This document shows positions 44,339 through 53,184 of a DNA stretch of 64,000 nt, piece after piece; the stretch's first letter is position 1; each line of letters opens with the position of its first letter. Source of the stretch: Chloroflexota bacterium (GTDB lineage Bacteria > Chloroflexota > Anaerolineae > Caldilineales > Caldilineaceae); the NCBI GenBank assembly GCA_003577005.1, contig QEUW01000001.1, positions 26,054 to 90,053 of the forward strand, given 5' to 3'. Made by a program: the position numbers and the translations under genes. The notes under the pieces are model-generated. The model made no database searches. It saw only the letters and a program-made list of their open reading frames with translations, and was not told the origin of the DNA.

Positions 44339-44427
44339 AAAAAAGCGGCGACACAGAGAGCACAGAGGAACTTAAAGTATCTCTCTGTGCTCTCTGACAA
44401 CTCCGCAGTCTCTATGTCGCTTTCTTT
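44339..44427. repeat. CACAGAG-word palindrome, copy 3
   Basis: The left arm AAAAAGCGGCGACACAGAGA and CACAGAG pairs with CTCTGTGCTCTCTG and ATGTCGCTTTCTTTT. It ends at the stop codon of the aldehyde dehydrogenase gene. Confidence 0.75.
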
Positions 44428-45962
44428 TATACTTGGGGAACAACAATATCGAGCCAGAACTTATCACTGCGCCGGTTCGTGAGGTCCACGTGGATGTGTT
44501 TGGTTTCGAGATATTCTTTGAGGCCCCACTCGCCCAATTCGCGGCCCAGGCCGCTCTGTTTGTAACCGCCAAAGGGCGCTTCAGCGTGGATCATGTGGTA
44601 ATCGTTGATCCAGACCGTACCGGCGCGTAGCCGGTTTGCCACACTCATAGCCCGCTCGATATTGGTGCTCCAGACGCCAGCGGCCAGACCGTAAATGGTA
44701 TCGTTGGCCTGGGCAATGACCTCATCGACGCTCTCATATTTGATGACACAGAGCAGAGGGCCAAAGACCTCTTCCTGTGCGATACGCATGTGGTTGCCCA
44801 CATTTGTAAAGATAGTCGGCGTGATGAAGTGACCGTTGGCCAGCGCCGGCTCTGTGGGGCGGCGGCCCAGTAGAGCAGGTGTAGCGCCTTCGCGGAGCCC
44901 AAGTTCAATATAGTGCTCCACCGTCCGCAACTGGCTGGCGCTAATGAGCGGACCGAGATCAGTCGCCCCATCCTCCGGCAACCCGACCTTGAGCCGGGCG
45001 GCGCGGTCGAGTAGCCGTTCCAGAAACGCATCATAAAGTGCTGCCGGGACAAAAAGGCGAGTTCCGCTTTCGCACGCCTGGCCGTTGTGCAGAAAGACGG
45101 CCCACAGGCTGCCATCCACGGCCAGATCCAGGTCCGCGTCATCCAAAATGATGTTGGGGCTTTTGCCACCCAGCTCGAGCGTAACTTTCTTGATGGTGCT
45201 GGCCGCCTGTTCCATCACCGAGCGACCCACCTCGGTGCTGCCGGTAAATGCGATCTTATCCACGAGCGGGTTGGTGCAGAGCTCTGGCCCGACCACCTGG
45301 CCGGGGCCGGTGACCAGGTTGAGCACACCGGGCGGCAGCAAGCCCGTCTCGTGGATGGCGTCGACCATGAGCAGCGCGCTCAGCGGCGTATAGCTGGCGG
45401 GTTTGAGCACGACGCAGTTGCCCGCGGCGAGCGCCGGTGCAATCTTCCAGACCGCCATCAAAAAGGGGAAGTTCCACGGGATGATCTGCCCGCAGACACC
45501 CATAGGCTCCCGGCGCACCACATTGTAGGCGAGCGCCGGAAAGGTGATCTGCGGCACAGGTTCCAGCGGCTCAAAGTCGGCTAGCTTGGCAAAGTGACGA
45601 AAATGGATCAGCCCGACGGGGATGTCCATCAGCGTCGCTTTGCGCCAGGTGCAGCCGCCGTTGCGCATTTCCGCTTCTGCGATCTCTGCCTGGCGCGCTT
45701 CGATGGCATCGACAATAGCGTGGAGACGCCGCGACCGTTCGCCCGGAGGCATCGCCGCCCAATCACCGCTATCAAAGGCCGTGCGGGCGGCGTGGATGGC
45801 CCGTTGGGTATCCGCACGCCCGGCTTGCGCCACCTCGGCCAATGCTTCGCCGGTGGCAGGGTTGGCGATTGGCTGGTAGCCTGCTGAGATGGGCTGCGAC
45901 CACTGCCCATCGATGTAGAGGTCGTAGCGAGGCAGGGAAGGAGATGTCGTGTTTTTTGTCAT
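44427..45962 (-). CDS. NAD(P)-dependent aldehyde dehydrogenase
   Basis: 511 aa. Glu base in [12 protein letters not shown], catalytic Cys in [17 protein letters not shown] loop [13 protein letters not shown], and the C-terminal [15 protein letters not shown]. Betaine-aldehyde or lactaldehyde dehydrogenase-like subgroup. Next to a rhamnose-type importer, a role as lactaldehyde dehydrogenase is possible (rhamnose breakdown releases lactaldehyde), but no rhamnose isomerase, kinase or aldolase is in the window. Start [19 protein letters not shown] is typical. Confidence 0.92.
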   Translation of the reverse strand: MTKNTTSPSLPRYDLYIDGQWSQPISAGYQPIANPATGEALAEVAQAGRADTQRAIHAARTAFDSGDWAAMPPGERSRRLHAIVDAIEARQAEIAEAEMRNGGCTWRKATLMDIPVGLIHFRHFAKLADFEPLEPVPQITFPALAYNVVRREPMGVCGQIIPWNFPFLMAVWKIAPALAAGNCVVLKPASYTPLSALLMVDAIHETGLLPPGVLNLVTGPGQVVGPELCTNPLVDKIAFTGSTEVGRSVMEQAASTIKKVTLELGGKSPNIILDDADLDLAVDGSLWAVFLHNGQACESGTRLFVPAALYDAFLERLLDRAARLKVGLPEDGATDLGPLISASQLRTVEHYIELGLREGATPALLGRRPTEPALANGHFITPTIFTNVGNHMRIAQEEVFGPLLCVIKYESVDEVIAQANDTIYGLAAGVWSTNIERAMSVANRLRAGTVWINDYHMIHAEAPFGGYKQSGLGRELGEWGLKEYLETKHIHVDLTNRRSDKFWLDIVVPQV

Positions 45963-46309
45963 GTTGACGTTCTACAACGCGGGTGACTATCACCCAAACC
46001 GTCACCGGAACCAGTGTTTGCTCGACCCAATGATAGCCGCTCCAGGTACGGATACTGTTCTTTCCGTATTACGGGCGGATTCTCACGTAGTGGTAGGCGT
46101 GCGGCTCCAGTATAACAGGCGTAGGTTGGGCGACGGAGTAAAGGTGCAGGAGCAGTGGCGAGAATGCCATCCCATCGTAAGCAACGAGACCAGCATAAAA
46201 TTTAAGTACGCGATAAACTCTTGCCAGACCACATTGCACTCCACAAAGTTGCCGGTCATCCGGTGCTAGTAAGCTGTTTCAATTCGAACCAGCCTGAGGA
46301 GGCAACGTT
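45963..46309. other. Gap with no recognised content
   Basis: About 350 bp between the aldehyde dehydrogenase start and a small ORF. It probably contains the promoters for the minus-strand dehydrogenase. I see no convincing gene, structured RNA or repeat. Confidence 0.4.
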
Positions 46310-46513
46310 ATGTCACTACTGTTACTGGGAAGTTTCTATCTGGCTACCTCGATCTTGTGTACCCTCGTCGTCTACAGCGCCTGTGTCATCGCTAGCCGCA
46401 CCCATCGCAACCTCTGCCGCTCACGCAACAGAGATCGGTTGACCGACGATCATCACACCACTTTGTTCATGCAGCGGCTAAGTGTGCGCACAGACATCGG
46501 CTTCCGCCTCTAG
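46310..46513 (+). CDS. Small membrane protein, unknown
   Basis: 67 aa. A hydrophobic N-terminal half (LLLLGSFYLATSILCTLVVY) is followed by a basic, His-rich tail. GAGGAGGCAACGTT gives a good ribosome site before the ATG. I recognise no family. The strong ribosome site and a terminator-like hairpin 70 bp after the stop favour a real gene. Confidence 0.4.
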   Translation: MSLLLLGSFYLATSILCTLVVYSACVIASRTHRNLCRSRNRDRLTDDHHTTLFMQRLSVRTDIGFRL

Positions 46514-46578
46514 CATGTAGTATCCAGTGCGCCTTCACAGTCAAATACCGTCTATCATTGCAGCTCAATGCGTCAAAA

Positions 46579-46609
46579 AGACCTGACAGGTTATTAGCCT
46601 GTCAGGTCT
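46579..46609. terminator. Terminator-type hairpin
   Basis: AGACCTGACAGG, 7-nt loop, CCTGTCAGGTCT, with AAAAA before it and CTTTTTA about 10 bp after. It lies between the small ORF and the convergent phosphatase gene and could serve both. Confidence 0.6.
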
Positions 46610-46631
46610 ACCACTGGCTTTTTACAATTCG

Positions 46632-47201
46632 CTACACAGTGACCGTCTCCGGCTCATAACGGCGAAATGGCTGCGGGGTAAAAGACAACTCCATTTGCCA
46701 GAGTGCATCAGGGTTTTTACGCGTGATGCGCCACGCTCCGGCTGGCGGCAACGGATTATCCCGGTCAAACTGTTTGCGATAAAAGTCAATCACGCTCTGT
46801 TCAAGCTTGAGATGTTGCAGCAACAAGCGGATCGGCCCACCGTGCGTCACCAGCGCCAGCGCGCCGCATTCCTCGCTTTCTACACAGGCAGCGGCCCATA
46901 GGGGCAAAAAGCGTTCCAACACCGCAGTCTCGCTCTCCCCACGTACCCACTCGGCAACGGCTGGCTCTTCATTCACATCTGCTTCGGCGACGACCGCCGC
47001 CAATTCTGCCGTACGGCGGGCTCGTTCGAGCGGGCTGGCATAAATACGCTGCACACCAGCCTGGCGCAGAAACGCACCAAGCCGGGTAGCTTCTTCTTCA
47101 CCCTGTGGGGTGAGAGGGGGCCCAGGTGGAATGTCGTAACGTAGATCAGTGCGACTCCAATCGGGCGTCGCATGGCGAACCAGATAGACGGTAGAACTCA
47201 T
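46632..47201 (-). CDS. Histidine phosphatase family protein (phosphoglycerate mutase-like)
   Basis: 189 aa. The phosphohistidine motif is YLVRHATPDW (RHA rather than RHG, with the catalytic His kept), then LTPQGEEEATRLG, the Arg in SPLERARRTAE, and the second His in LVTHGGPIRLLLQ. Members remove phosphate from sugars, cobalamin intermediates or proteins; the substrate cannot be told. It is followed upstream by the SRP RNA gene on the same strand. Confidence 0.9.
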   Translation of the reverse strand: MSSTVYLVRHATPDWSRTDLRYDIPPGPPLTPQGEEEATRLGAFLRQAGVQRIYASPLERARRTAELAAVVAEADVNEEPAVAEWVRGESETAVLERFLPLWAAACVESEECGALALVTHGGPIRLLLQHLKLEQSVIDFYRKQFDRDNPLPPAGAWRITRKNPDALWQMELSFTPQPFRRYEPETVTV

Positions 47202-47228
47202 GCCAGACTCCTACAGTGGTGGGGTGAT

Positions 47229-47386
<158 letters not shown>

Positions 47387-47482
47387 CAAGGTTTCAGTGA
47401 TCAGAATCCAGTAATCAGTATTTAGTGGATAACACCGGCCAATGCCGAAACTGATAACTGCGCACTGACAACCGAAACAAGG

Positions 47483-47568
47483 CGGAGAGGGAGGGATTTG
47501 AACCCTCGAACCTTTTGGGTTACGAGCTTTCCAGGCCCGCGCACTAGGCCAGACTATGCGACCTCTCC
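47483..47568 (-). tRNA. tRNA-Ser (anticodon GGA)
   Basis: 86 nt. Acceptor GGAGAGG/CCTCTCC with discriminator G, anticodon loop CTGGAAA, a long variable arm (class II), and T-loop GGTTCAAATCC-like. CCA is not encoded. It lies about 100 bp upstream of the SRP RNA on the same strand. Confidence 0.95.
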
Positions 47569-47714
47569 ATAACAATACACAGTATACAAGATTTTGGAAT
47601 GTTTTGCAAGATTTGCAAAGTCTCTCCAAAGCCACCCCGTAGAGATTTCCAGGGGATAACTGCGAGATTTTGGCTCTGGAACGTGTGCTCGTTGGTCACC
47701 TCCGGCAATCTGGT

Positions 47715-48620
47715 CTAAAACGGCAGAGGCTCGCCCTCGCTTGCCGTCCGTTCACGATAGAGGCGCTGAAGCTGCCGCGTCACCCACCCAACTTCTCCCT
47801 CGCCAATAGTGCGGCCATCCACTTCAAGGACCGGGGCCAGTTCACCCATCGTGCCGGTGGTGAAGATCTCGTCGGCGCTGTATACCTCGGCGATGCTGAT
47901 GTTGCGCTCTTGTAGCGCAATGTCGTTTTGGCGGGCCAGTTGCATGACGATCCCCCGTGTGATGCCCGGCAGACAACTGTCGGCATGGGGTGTCAGCAGC
48001 ACACTGCGCTTGACCAGAAAGATGTTGGTGGCGTTGGTCTCAGAGACAAAACCGTGGATATCGAGCATGATCGCATCATCGACCCCGGCCACGTTGGCCT
48101 CGATCTTGGCCAGGATGTTGTTGATCAGATTGTTGTGGTGGATCTTCGAGTCAATACACTGCGGCGGGTTGCGCCGGATCGCCGATGTAATCAGCCGGAT
48201 ACCGTCTTGGTCGTAGACCGGCGGCTTCCACTCAGCCAGCACGATCAAACATGGCCCGTACTGGTTGAGGTGTGGGCTCATGCCCGATGTGACCTTTTTC
48301 CCGCGGGTCAGCGTCAGACGGATGTGGACGCCGTCGCGCATACGATTGGCCCGCAATGTCTCGAAGATCGCTTCTTTGACTTCCGCTCGTGTGGGCATCT
48401 GGGTAAAGGCCAGCGCCTTGGCCGAATCGAAGAGACGGTCCAGGTGAGCGTCCAGCGCAAAGATGCGCCCGTCGTAGACACGCAGCCCCTCCCAGACGGC
48501 GTCGCCGCCCTGCACCGAGCTGTCAAAGACCGAGACTTTGGCCTGCTCGCGCGGCAGCAGCTCGCCGCCGACATGGACGAGGATCTGTTCATTCCGTGGA
48601 TCGGGAAGTGTAGGTGGCAT
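47715..48620 (-). CDS. Class IV aminotransferase (branched-chain/D-amino-acid transaminase type)
   Basis: 301 aa PLP enzyme. The Schiff-base Lys is Lys159 in CIDSKIHHNNLINN, the phosphate-loop Glu is in GFVSETNATNIF, and TTGTMGELAPV is the C-terminal signature. VFDSSVQGGDAVWEGLRVYDG opens the domain. IlvE is the likely assignment, interconverting branched-chain amino acids and keto acids, but D-amino-acid and aminodeoxychorismate members are close. Its minus-strand neighbour upstream is a sulfotransferase-like gene, separated by a palindromic repeat. Confidence 0.88.
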   Translation of the reverse strand: MPPTLPDPRNEQILVHVGGELLPREQAKVSVFDSSVQGGDAVWEGLRVYDGRIFALDAHLDRLFDSAKALAFTQMPTRAEVKEAIFETLRANRMRDGVHIRLTLTRGKKVTSGMSPHLNQYGPCLIVLAEWKPPVYDQDGIRLITSAIRRNPPQCIDSKIHHNNLINNILAKIEANVAGVDDAIMLDIHGFVSETNATNIFLVKRSVLLTPHADSCLPGITRGIVMQLARQNDIALQERNISIAEVYSADEIFTTGTMGELAPVLEVDGRTIGEGEVGWVTRQLQRLYRERTASEGEPLPF

Positions 48621-48648
48621 GGGTGCTCGTTTCTTTTGGAGGTTTGGC

Positions 48649-48725
48649 GAGACTTGAGAGATTTGAGGAGATTGACCTGCCGGTAGCGCTCCAATCTCCT
48701 CAAATCTCCATCATGTCTCAATCTC
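48649..48725. repeat. GAGATTGA-word palindrome, copy 3
   Basis: GAGACTTGAGAGATTTGAGG with AGATTG, then CAATCTCCTCAAATCTCC and TGTCTCAATCTC. It overlaps the final codons and stop of the sulfotransferase-like gene (48718). Confidence 0.7.
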
Positions 48726-49449
48726 GGTCCGCCCGAATCGCTACCTTTGCCAGCGCCTCGTAATGGGGCCGGCATTCATCTAACAGAGGCAGCAGACGCG
48801 GCGGAAACGGGCCGTCCTTCTCTCTGTAGGGTTCAAACCCGGTCGAACGGTGGACATTGTGATACCAGTGTTTGGCCCAGATGCCATCTTCCGGGCGCGG
48901 GCCGGCGGGCCAGTGGAGCATTGCCTCGTCAAAGGGAAGGTCAAGCTGCTCACACAGCCGGCCAAGCACACGGCGCGGGTCGAGCAACAGTTGTCTGGCA
49001 TCCAATACTGCCGGTTGTTGCCCTAGTTGGCGTAGATATTGGTAGAGCTCAGACTGGAGCGCCAACCCTGTATCGCGCAACGTAGGTTGGGCCAGATTTT
49101 GAGCCAGCGAAGGCAGCATCTGCGCCGGGTCGCGCACGAGTAGGATATTGGTTGTCTCGGCCAGAAAATCCCACGACAGATCGACCAGATGGTGCGCCAT
49201 CTGCTTTAGAAAAAGCACCGGTCGATCACATGGCCCCAGGATCAGATTACGGGTGACCCGCTCGCCATCGCTTTCCATGGACGCAATCACCTCGGCCGCA
49301 CCTGGGTGGGGTGCGCCAGATACACGCAGATAGTGGGCATAGAGCGGTTCGTCCACCACGCAAGTATCACTTCTTTGGGCAAACGAGTACATCAGCGCGG
49401 TTGAGACATTACGCGGGCCAGACCAGAGATTGATGCGCAGTGTGGTCAT
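48718..49449 (-). CDS. Sulfotransferase-like P-loop protein
   Basis: 243 aa. The 5' phosphosulfate loop is NLWSGPRNVSTALMYSFAQR and the 3' phosphate region is ILLVRDPAQML. Such proteins are often encoded next to, or fused to, class IV aminotransferases, as here. True sulfotransferase activity is unproven for this subgroup. The ending is embedded in a repeat. Confidence 0.78.
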   Translation of the reverse strand: MTTLRINLWSGPRNVSTALMYSFAQRSDTCVVDEPLYAHYLRVSGAPHPGAAEVIASMESDGERVTRNLILGPCDRPVLFLKQMAHHLVDLSWDFLAETTNILLVRDPAQMLPSLAQNLAQPTLRDTGLALQSELYQYLRQLGQQPAVLDARQLLLDPRRVLGRLCEQLDLPFDEAMLHWPAGPRPEDGIWAKHWYHNVHRSTGFEPYREKDGPFPPRLLPLLDECRPHYEALAKVAIRADRD

Positions 49450-49566
49450 GAGGATAGAAAGTATAGCTTGCCAAAAAAGTGATTGTCAAACGTGAGACAG
49501 ATCGGGCGCAAACAAGCATTGTCAGATAATATATCAGTAGAAATTACATAGTTGGATGCATTCTCC

Positions 49567-49601
49567 AGAGGTGCAACGCACTTTGCAAGTGCATCGCACC
49601 T
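49567..49601. repeat. GTGC palindrome, copy 5
   Basis: AGAGGTGCAACGCACTT and TGCAAGTGCATCGCACCT arms. It lies 25 bp before the start of the dehydratase gene, just upstream of its ribosome site. Confidence 0.8.
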
Positions 49602-49626
49602 GAGCGACAGTTTGAAAGGAGCTTCG

Positions 49627-50598
49627 ATGCCCAATCTACCCGTCACCCTGCGCGACCTCTATTTGGCCCGCCAGCGTATCATGCCCTATGTGCGGCGGAC
49701 GCCCCTGGCGCACACGGCGGCGCTCTCGGCGCGAGCGGGTGCCCACGTTTACCTCAAGCTGGAGAATCTGCAAGAGACCGGCGCGTTCAAGCTGCGCGGC
49801 GCAGCCAACCGGCTGTTGAACCTGTCACCAGCCGAACGCCAGCGCGGTGTCGTCACAGTATCCACCGGCAACCACGGCCGCGGGGTGGCGTACATAGCGC
49901 AACAACTGGGGGTGCGGGCCGTGGTTTGCGTCCCCAACCAGGTGTTGCCACACAAGATCGCGGCCATGCGCCAACTGGGGGCGGAGATCATCGTCCACGG
50001 CCAGACGCAGGACGAGGCCGAGGCGCACGCGCTCCAACTCCAGGCTGAGCAGGGGCTGACCCTCGTCTCCGCCTTTGACGACCCGCTGATCATCGCCGGC
50101 CAGGGGACCATTGGCGTGGAACTGCTGGAAGAGCTGCCCCAGATCGACACGGCCATCATTCCTCTTTCGGGCGGCGGGCTGCTCAGCGGCATCGCCCTGG
50201 CGCTCAAGACGGCGGACCCGGCCATCCGCATCGTGGGCGTCTCGCAGGAGCGCCAGCCGGCCATGTACCTGAGCCTGCAAGCCGGGCGCCCCGTGCCCGT
50301 AATCGAAGAGCCGACTCTGGCCGACAGCCTGGTCGGCAGCATCGGGCTGGAGAACCGCTACACCTTTACGATGGTGCAGGCGCTGGTGGATGAGGTCGTG
50401 CTGGTTTCGGAAGAAGAGATTGCCGCGGGCATGGTCTACGCCCTGCACGAAGAGCACCAGGTCGTCGAGGGGGGCGCCGCCGTGGGGATCGCCGCGCTGC
50501 TGTCCGGTAAGGTGCAGGAAGGGGGGCGCACAGTAGCTATCGTGGTCAGCGGCGGCAATGTGGATGTGGGAAGGCTCATCGCGTTGGCCGCGGCATAA
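49627..50598 (+). CDS. Threonine/serine dehydratase family PLP enzyme
   Basis: 323 aa. PLP Lys55 in ETGAFKLRGAANR, STGNHGRGVA as the substrate loop, SGGGLLSGIAL as the phosphate-binding glycine loop. No C-terminal regulatory ACT domain, so it is of the short TdcB-like, catabolic or ectoine-utilisation (EutB) type. The start at 49627 follows GAAAGGAG; the ATG at 49552 would read through the GTGC palindrome. Substrate most likely L-threonine or L-serine. Confidence 0.88.
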   Translation: MPNLPVTLRDLYLARQRIMPYVRRTPLAHTAALSARAGAHVYLKLENLQETGAFKLRGAANRLLNLSPAERQRGVVTVSTGNHGRGVAYIAQQLGVRAVVCVPNQVLPHKIAAMRQLGAEIIVHGQTQDEAEAHALQLQAEQGLTLVSAFDDPLIIAGQGTIGVELLEELPQIDTAIIPLSGGGLLSGIALALKTADPAIRIVGVSQERQPAMYLSLQAGRPVPVIEEPTLADSLVGSIGLENRYTFTMVQALVDEVVLVSEEEIAAGMVYALHEEHQVVEGGAAVGIAALLSGKVQEGGRTVAIVVSGGNVDVGRLIALAAA

Positions 50599-50686
50599 TA
50601 TGCATATAGCCGCGAAGTCACGCTCTAGCATGGCCTCCGTCCCCCATTGCATGTCATCATCGGTGATTCAGTGACTCATATAGCAG

Positions 50687-50716
50687 TTGACAAGAACACT
50701 GGTTGCATGGTAAATT
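50687..50716 (+). promoter_or_regulatory. Promoter of the toxin-antitoxin operon
   Basis: TTGACA, 18 bp, TAAATT, about 45 bp before the antitoxin start. A consensus -35 box is unusual in this window. Confidence 0.45.
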
Positions 50717-50761
50717 CCGCAACTGATTGTACAACAGATTGCGGGCAGACGAGGGATAGGC

Positions 50762-51061
50762 ATGAACACCATTCAAACTGAATCCGTGTCAGGATTCCGT
50801 GATAATTATGACGCCGTACTCAAAAAACTGAACGACGGTCCGGTCTTACTTTTGCAACGGAGCCGGCTGGCAGCGGTGTTGGTCTCCCACGAAGAGTGGA
50901 ATCGTATCGCAGCCAAGCTGAAGCGGCTGGAGCAACTTGAGCTTCTGGCAAGAGCAAAAGAGGCAAAAGCGCGCGTGGCGTGCGGTGAGGAGACAACTGT
51001 TACCCACGATGAGTTGAAACAGCTCATGCTCGCAAAGCAGGTCGCGGATGTGGGAGATTGA
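50762..51061 (+). CDS. Type II antitoxin, Phd/YefM family
   Basis: 99 aa. The N-terminal Phd/YefM fold is visible (SVSGFRDNYDAVLKKLNDGP, LLLQRSRLAAVLVSHEEWNR), followed by a Leu-rich helix and a short tail that would neutralise the toxin. It overlaps the next ORF by 14 bp, the normal layout of such operons. Antitoxins of this type repress their own promoter. Confidence 0.87.
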   Translation: MNTIQTESVSGFRDNYDAVLKKLNDGPVLLLQRSRLAAVLVSHEEWNRIAAKLKRLEQLELLARAKEAKARVACGEETTVTHDELKQLMLAKQVADVGD

Positions 51062-51284
51062 GTACAGCCAAGAGGTCAAGTTCTATTTTCTCGACAATCA
51101 TCCCTATACCTTTGAGTTGCTGGTCAAGATCGAGGAACTCAGGCACATTCCCGAAGGGGTGCCACCAGAGAATCACATCGAACTTGAGCCGGGCTACCAT
51201 CTGTGGACAGTATTGGATCATCAAGTGCTGTATGAAAGGGATGAGAAGCGGCTTACCGTTTGGGCCGTGAAACCCCTCGAATAG
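51048..51284 (+). CDS. ParE/RelE-superfamily-like toxin
   Basis: 78 aa. MWEIEYSQEVKFYFLDNHPY and a terminal VLYERDEKRLTVWAVKPLE fit the small beta-sheet RelE/ParE fold, although the sequence is short and divergent. The position directly after a Phd/YefM gene, with overlap, supports the call. Target (ribosome or gyrase) cannot be told. Confidence 0.7.
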   Translation: MWEIEYSQEVKFYFLDNHPYTFELLVKIEELRHIPEGVPPENHIELEPGYHLWTVLDHQVLYERDEKRLTVWAVKPLE

Positions 51285-51298
51285 AAGACCTATGGTTG

Positions 51299-52588
51299 TC
51301 ACAGCGTCGACGATTGCCACCCGCCAAACGCTGTCTCCAAGAGTTGGGCGAGGGCCAGCGCCACATCCTCGCGCCAAGGCCGCGCTACGATCTGCACGCC
51401 GATGGGCAATCCGCCCGCACCCGTCGCCACCCGTACCGCTGCGGCGGGATAACCAGTAAGATTAAAGGGAACCGTGTAATCAAAGCGCCGCGGGTCGCGC
51501 TCGCGAAAGGGTGGGGCTGGCTGATGGCTCACCGGGCAGAGGATGGCGTCGTAGCGCGCCATAAACTGGAGCATCTGCGTGCGAAAATCATCCCACAGCG
51601 CATAGAACTCGACAACCGTCCGGCCCGGTGTACCGGCCAGGTCGCGCCAGTGATAGTCGATCTCGCGGCTCATCTCCACCAGGTCGCGGGGTCGGGCGGG
51701 TTCAACGGTGACACCGGCGCGGGCCAACGCCTGGGCGGCAGACCCTACCGCCCGTGCGACTTCCTGGCCGACAGGAGACGCCGGGTCCTCTTCAAAAAAG
51801 GCCACAGTAAGCGCCTTTGGCTCCACCACGCCTGGGTCGCGCCAGGGCATGGGCACCACACCGGAATCCATATAATCCGGCCCTGCAATGATTGGAAGGA
51901 GCAGCGCCAGGTCCTGCACCCGTCGCGCAAGCAGGCCGGTCTGGGTGCGCGGGTCGGTCAGGCCGCCGGGCTGGTTGTAGGCGCCGCTGTTGGGCACGCT
52001 GCCGGAGGTGGGTTTGAGCGCCGCCAGTCCGCAATAGTGGGCTGGGATGCGCACGCCCCCACTGGTGTCGCTACCCAGGCCAAAGGGCGAAGCGCCCACG
52101 GCGATCAACGCGGCCTCGCCGCCGCTGCTGCCGCCCGGTGTGTGGTCCAGGTGATAGGGATTGAGCGTGCGCCCGACCAGGGCGTTCTCGCTATCGCTGC
52201 CGCTGCCGTTGGGCGGGCAATTGGTCTTGGCCAGCAAGATGGCCCCAGCCTGGCGCAGACGGGCAACACAAGTAGCGTCTGCGGTTGGGGGGCGGCGGCG
52301 ACGCAATTGCACATCCAGCAGGCTGGCCAGACCGGCGGTCTCAAAGACGTCCTTCACTGTAAAAGGCACACCGTGAAGCGGACTGTGGATGATCCCTTTG
52401 GCCAGGTCGGCATCGGCCCGTTGGGCCTGTGTGCGGGCGTCGTGCGCCATCTGTGTGACCGCGTTGAGCGCCGGGTTGACCGCCTCGATGCGGCGCAGGT
52501 GCGCTTCCACCACCTCCAGCGCGGAAGCTTCGCGGCTATGGATCAATTCTGCCAGTTCGCCGGCGGAAGCAAAGAGCAGGTCGCTCAT
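51299..52588 (-). CDS. Amidase signature family protein with altered nucleophile motif
   Basis: 429 aa. The family Lys is Lys79 in VPFTVKDVF and the GSSGG motif is in TPGGSSGGEAAL (Ser154/155). The nucleophile block reads GSDTSGGVRIPA. In the family consensus ([DE]-x-[GA]-x-S-[LIVM]-R) a Ser precedes the hydrophobic residue and Arg; here it is Gly178 (codon GGC, one base from AGC). So the triad may be broken, or the motif rearranged. The start at 52588 shares ATGA with the methyltransferase stop. Confidence 0.85.
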   Translation of the reverse strand: MSDLLFASAGELAELIHSREASALEVVEAHLRRIEAVNPALNAVTQMAHDARTQAQRADADLAKGIIHSPLHGVPFTVKDVFETAGLASLLDVQLRRRRPPTADATCVARLRQAGAILLAKTNCPPNGSGSDSENALVGRTLNPYHLDHTPGGSSGGEAALIAVGASPFGLGSDTSGGVRIPAHYCGLAALKPTSGSVPNSGAYNQPGGLTDPRTQTGLLARRVQDLALLLPIIAGPDYMDSGVVPMPWRDPGVVEPKALTVAFFEEDPASPVGQEVARAVGSAAQALARAGVTVEPARPRDLVEMSREIDYHWRDLAGTPGRTVVEFYALWDDFRTQMLQFMARYDAILCPVSHQPAPPFRERDPRRFDYTVPFNLTGYPAAAVRVATGAGGLPIGVQIVARPWREDVALALAQLLETAFGGWQSSTL

Positions 52589-53184
52589 GGCCCCATTTTC
52601 CTTTGCAGCAGATACCAGCGGCACGGTTGCCGGTCTGGGTTGCCGCGCTGGATGTCGATGATGGTGAGCACTGGCGCAAAGCGTTCGGCGACCTCGTTTT
52701 CGCCCATCCCTCGGTCGGGTCTGTCGGGCGAGCGATCAAAGGCAAAGAGGTGATAGTAGCCGCCGGGCGCCAGATTGCTGACCACCCCTCGTACATAATC
52801 CTCTCGCCGGACGGCCGGAACGCCGTGCAGACAGCCAATGTCGAGGATATAACAGGCCCCCGCCTGGCAGAGAGGCAAACGGGTGACATCGGCCTGCACC
52901 AGTTGGATCTGTGGCAGCCGATAGGGTCGGTCACGACGCAGCCGCTCCATTCCGGTGGCGAGGGCGGTGGCCGCCAGGTCGAAGCCTACCACCGTTAGCC
53001 CCAACCCGGCCAGATAGCCCACATTGGTAGCCGTTCCGCAGCCCAGGTCGAGCGCAAGTCCACCGTCAGGCACACGATGCTCCTGCCAAAAGTGTACGAC
53101 CTCCGGCGGTGTGATCCGGGTGTCCCACGGTGTGGGGCCGGTGCGGTAGTGTTCTTCCCACGTGGTGCGGTCGGTCGTCGTCAT
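52585..53184 (-). CDS. Class I SAM-dependent methyltransferase
   Basis: 199 aa. Motif I is ALDLGCGTATNVGYLAG, followed by VVGFDLAATAL and LVQADVTRLPL. Small, single-domain. Tight coupling (ATGA overlaps) to the NUDIX gene upstream and the amidase downstream suggests one operon of metabolic or repair enzymes. Substrate unknown; tellurite/thiopurine-type methyltransferases share this N-terminus (WEEHYRTGPTPWDT). Confidence 0.87.
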   Translation of the reverse strand: MTTTDRTTWEEHYRTGPTPWDTRITPPEVVHFWQEHRVPDGGLALDLGCGTATNVGYLAGLGLTVVGFDLAATALATGMERLRRDRPYRLPQIQLVQADVTRLPLCQAGACYILDIGCLHGVPAVRREDYVRGVVSNLAPGGYYHLFAFDRSPDRPDRGMGENEVAERFAPVLTIIDIQRGNPDRQPCRWYLLQRKMGP

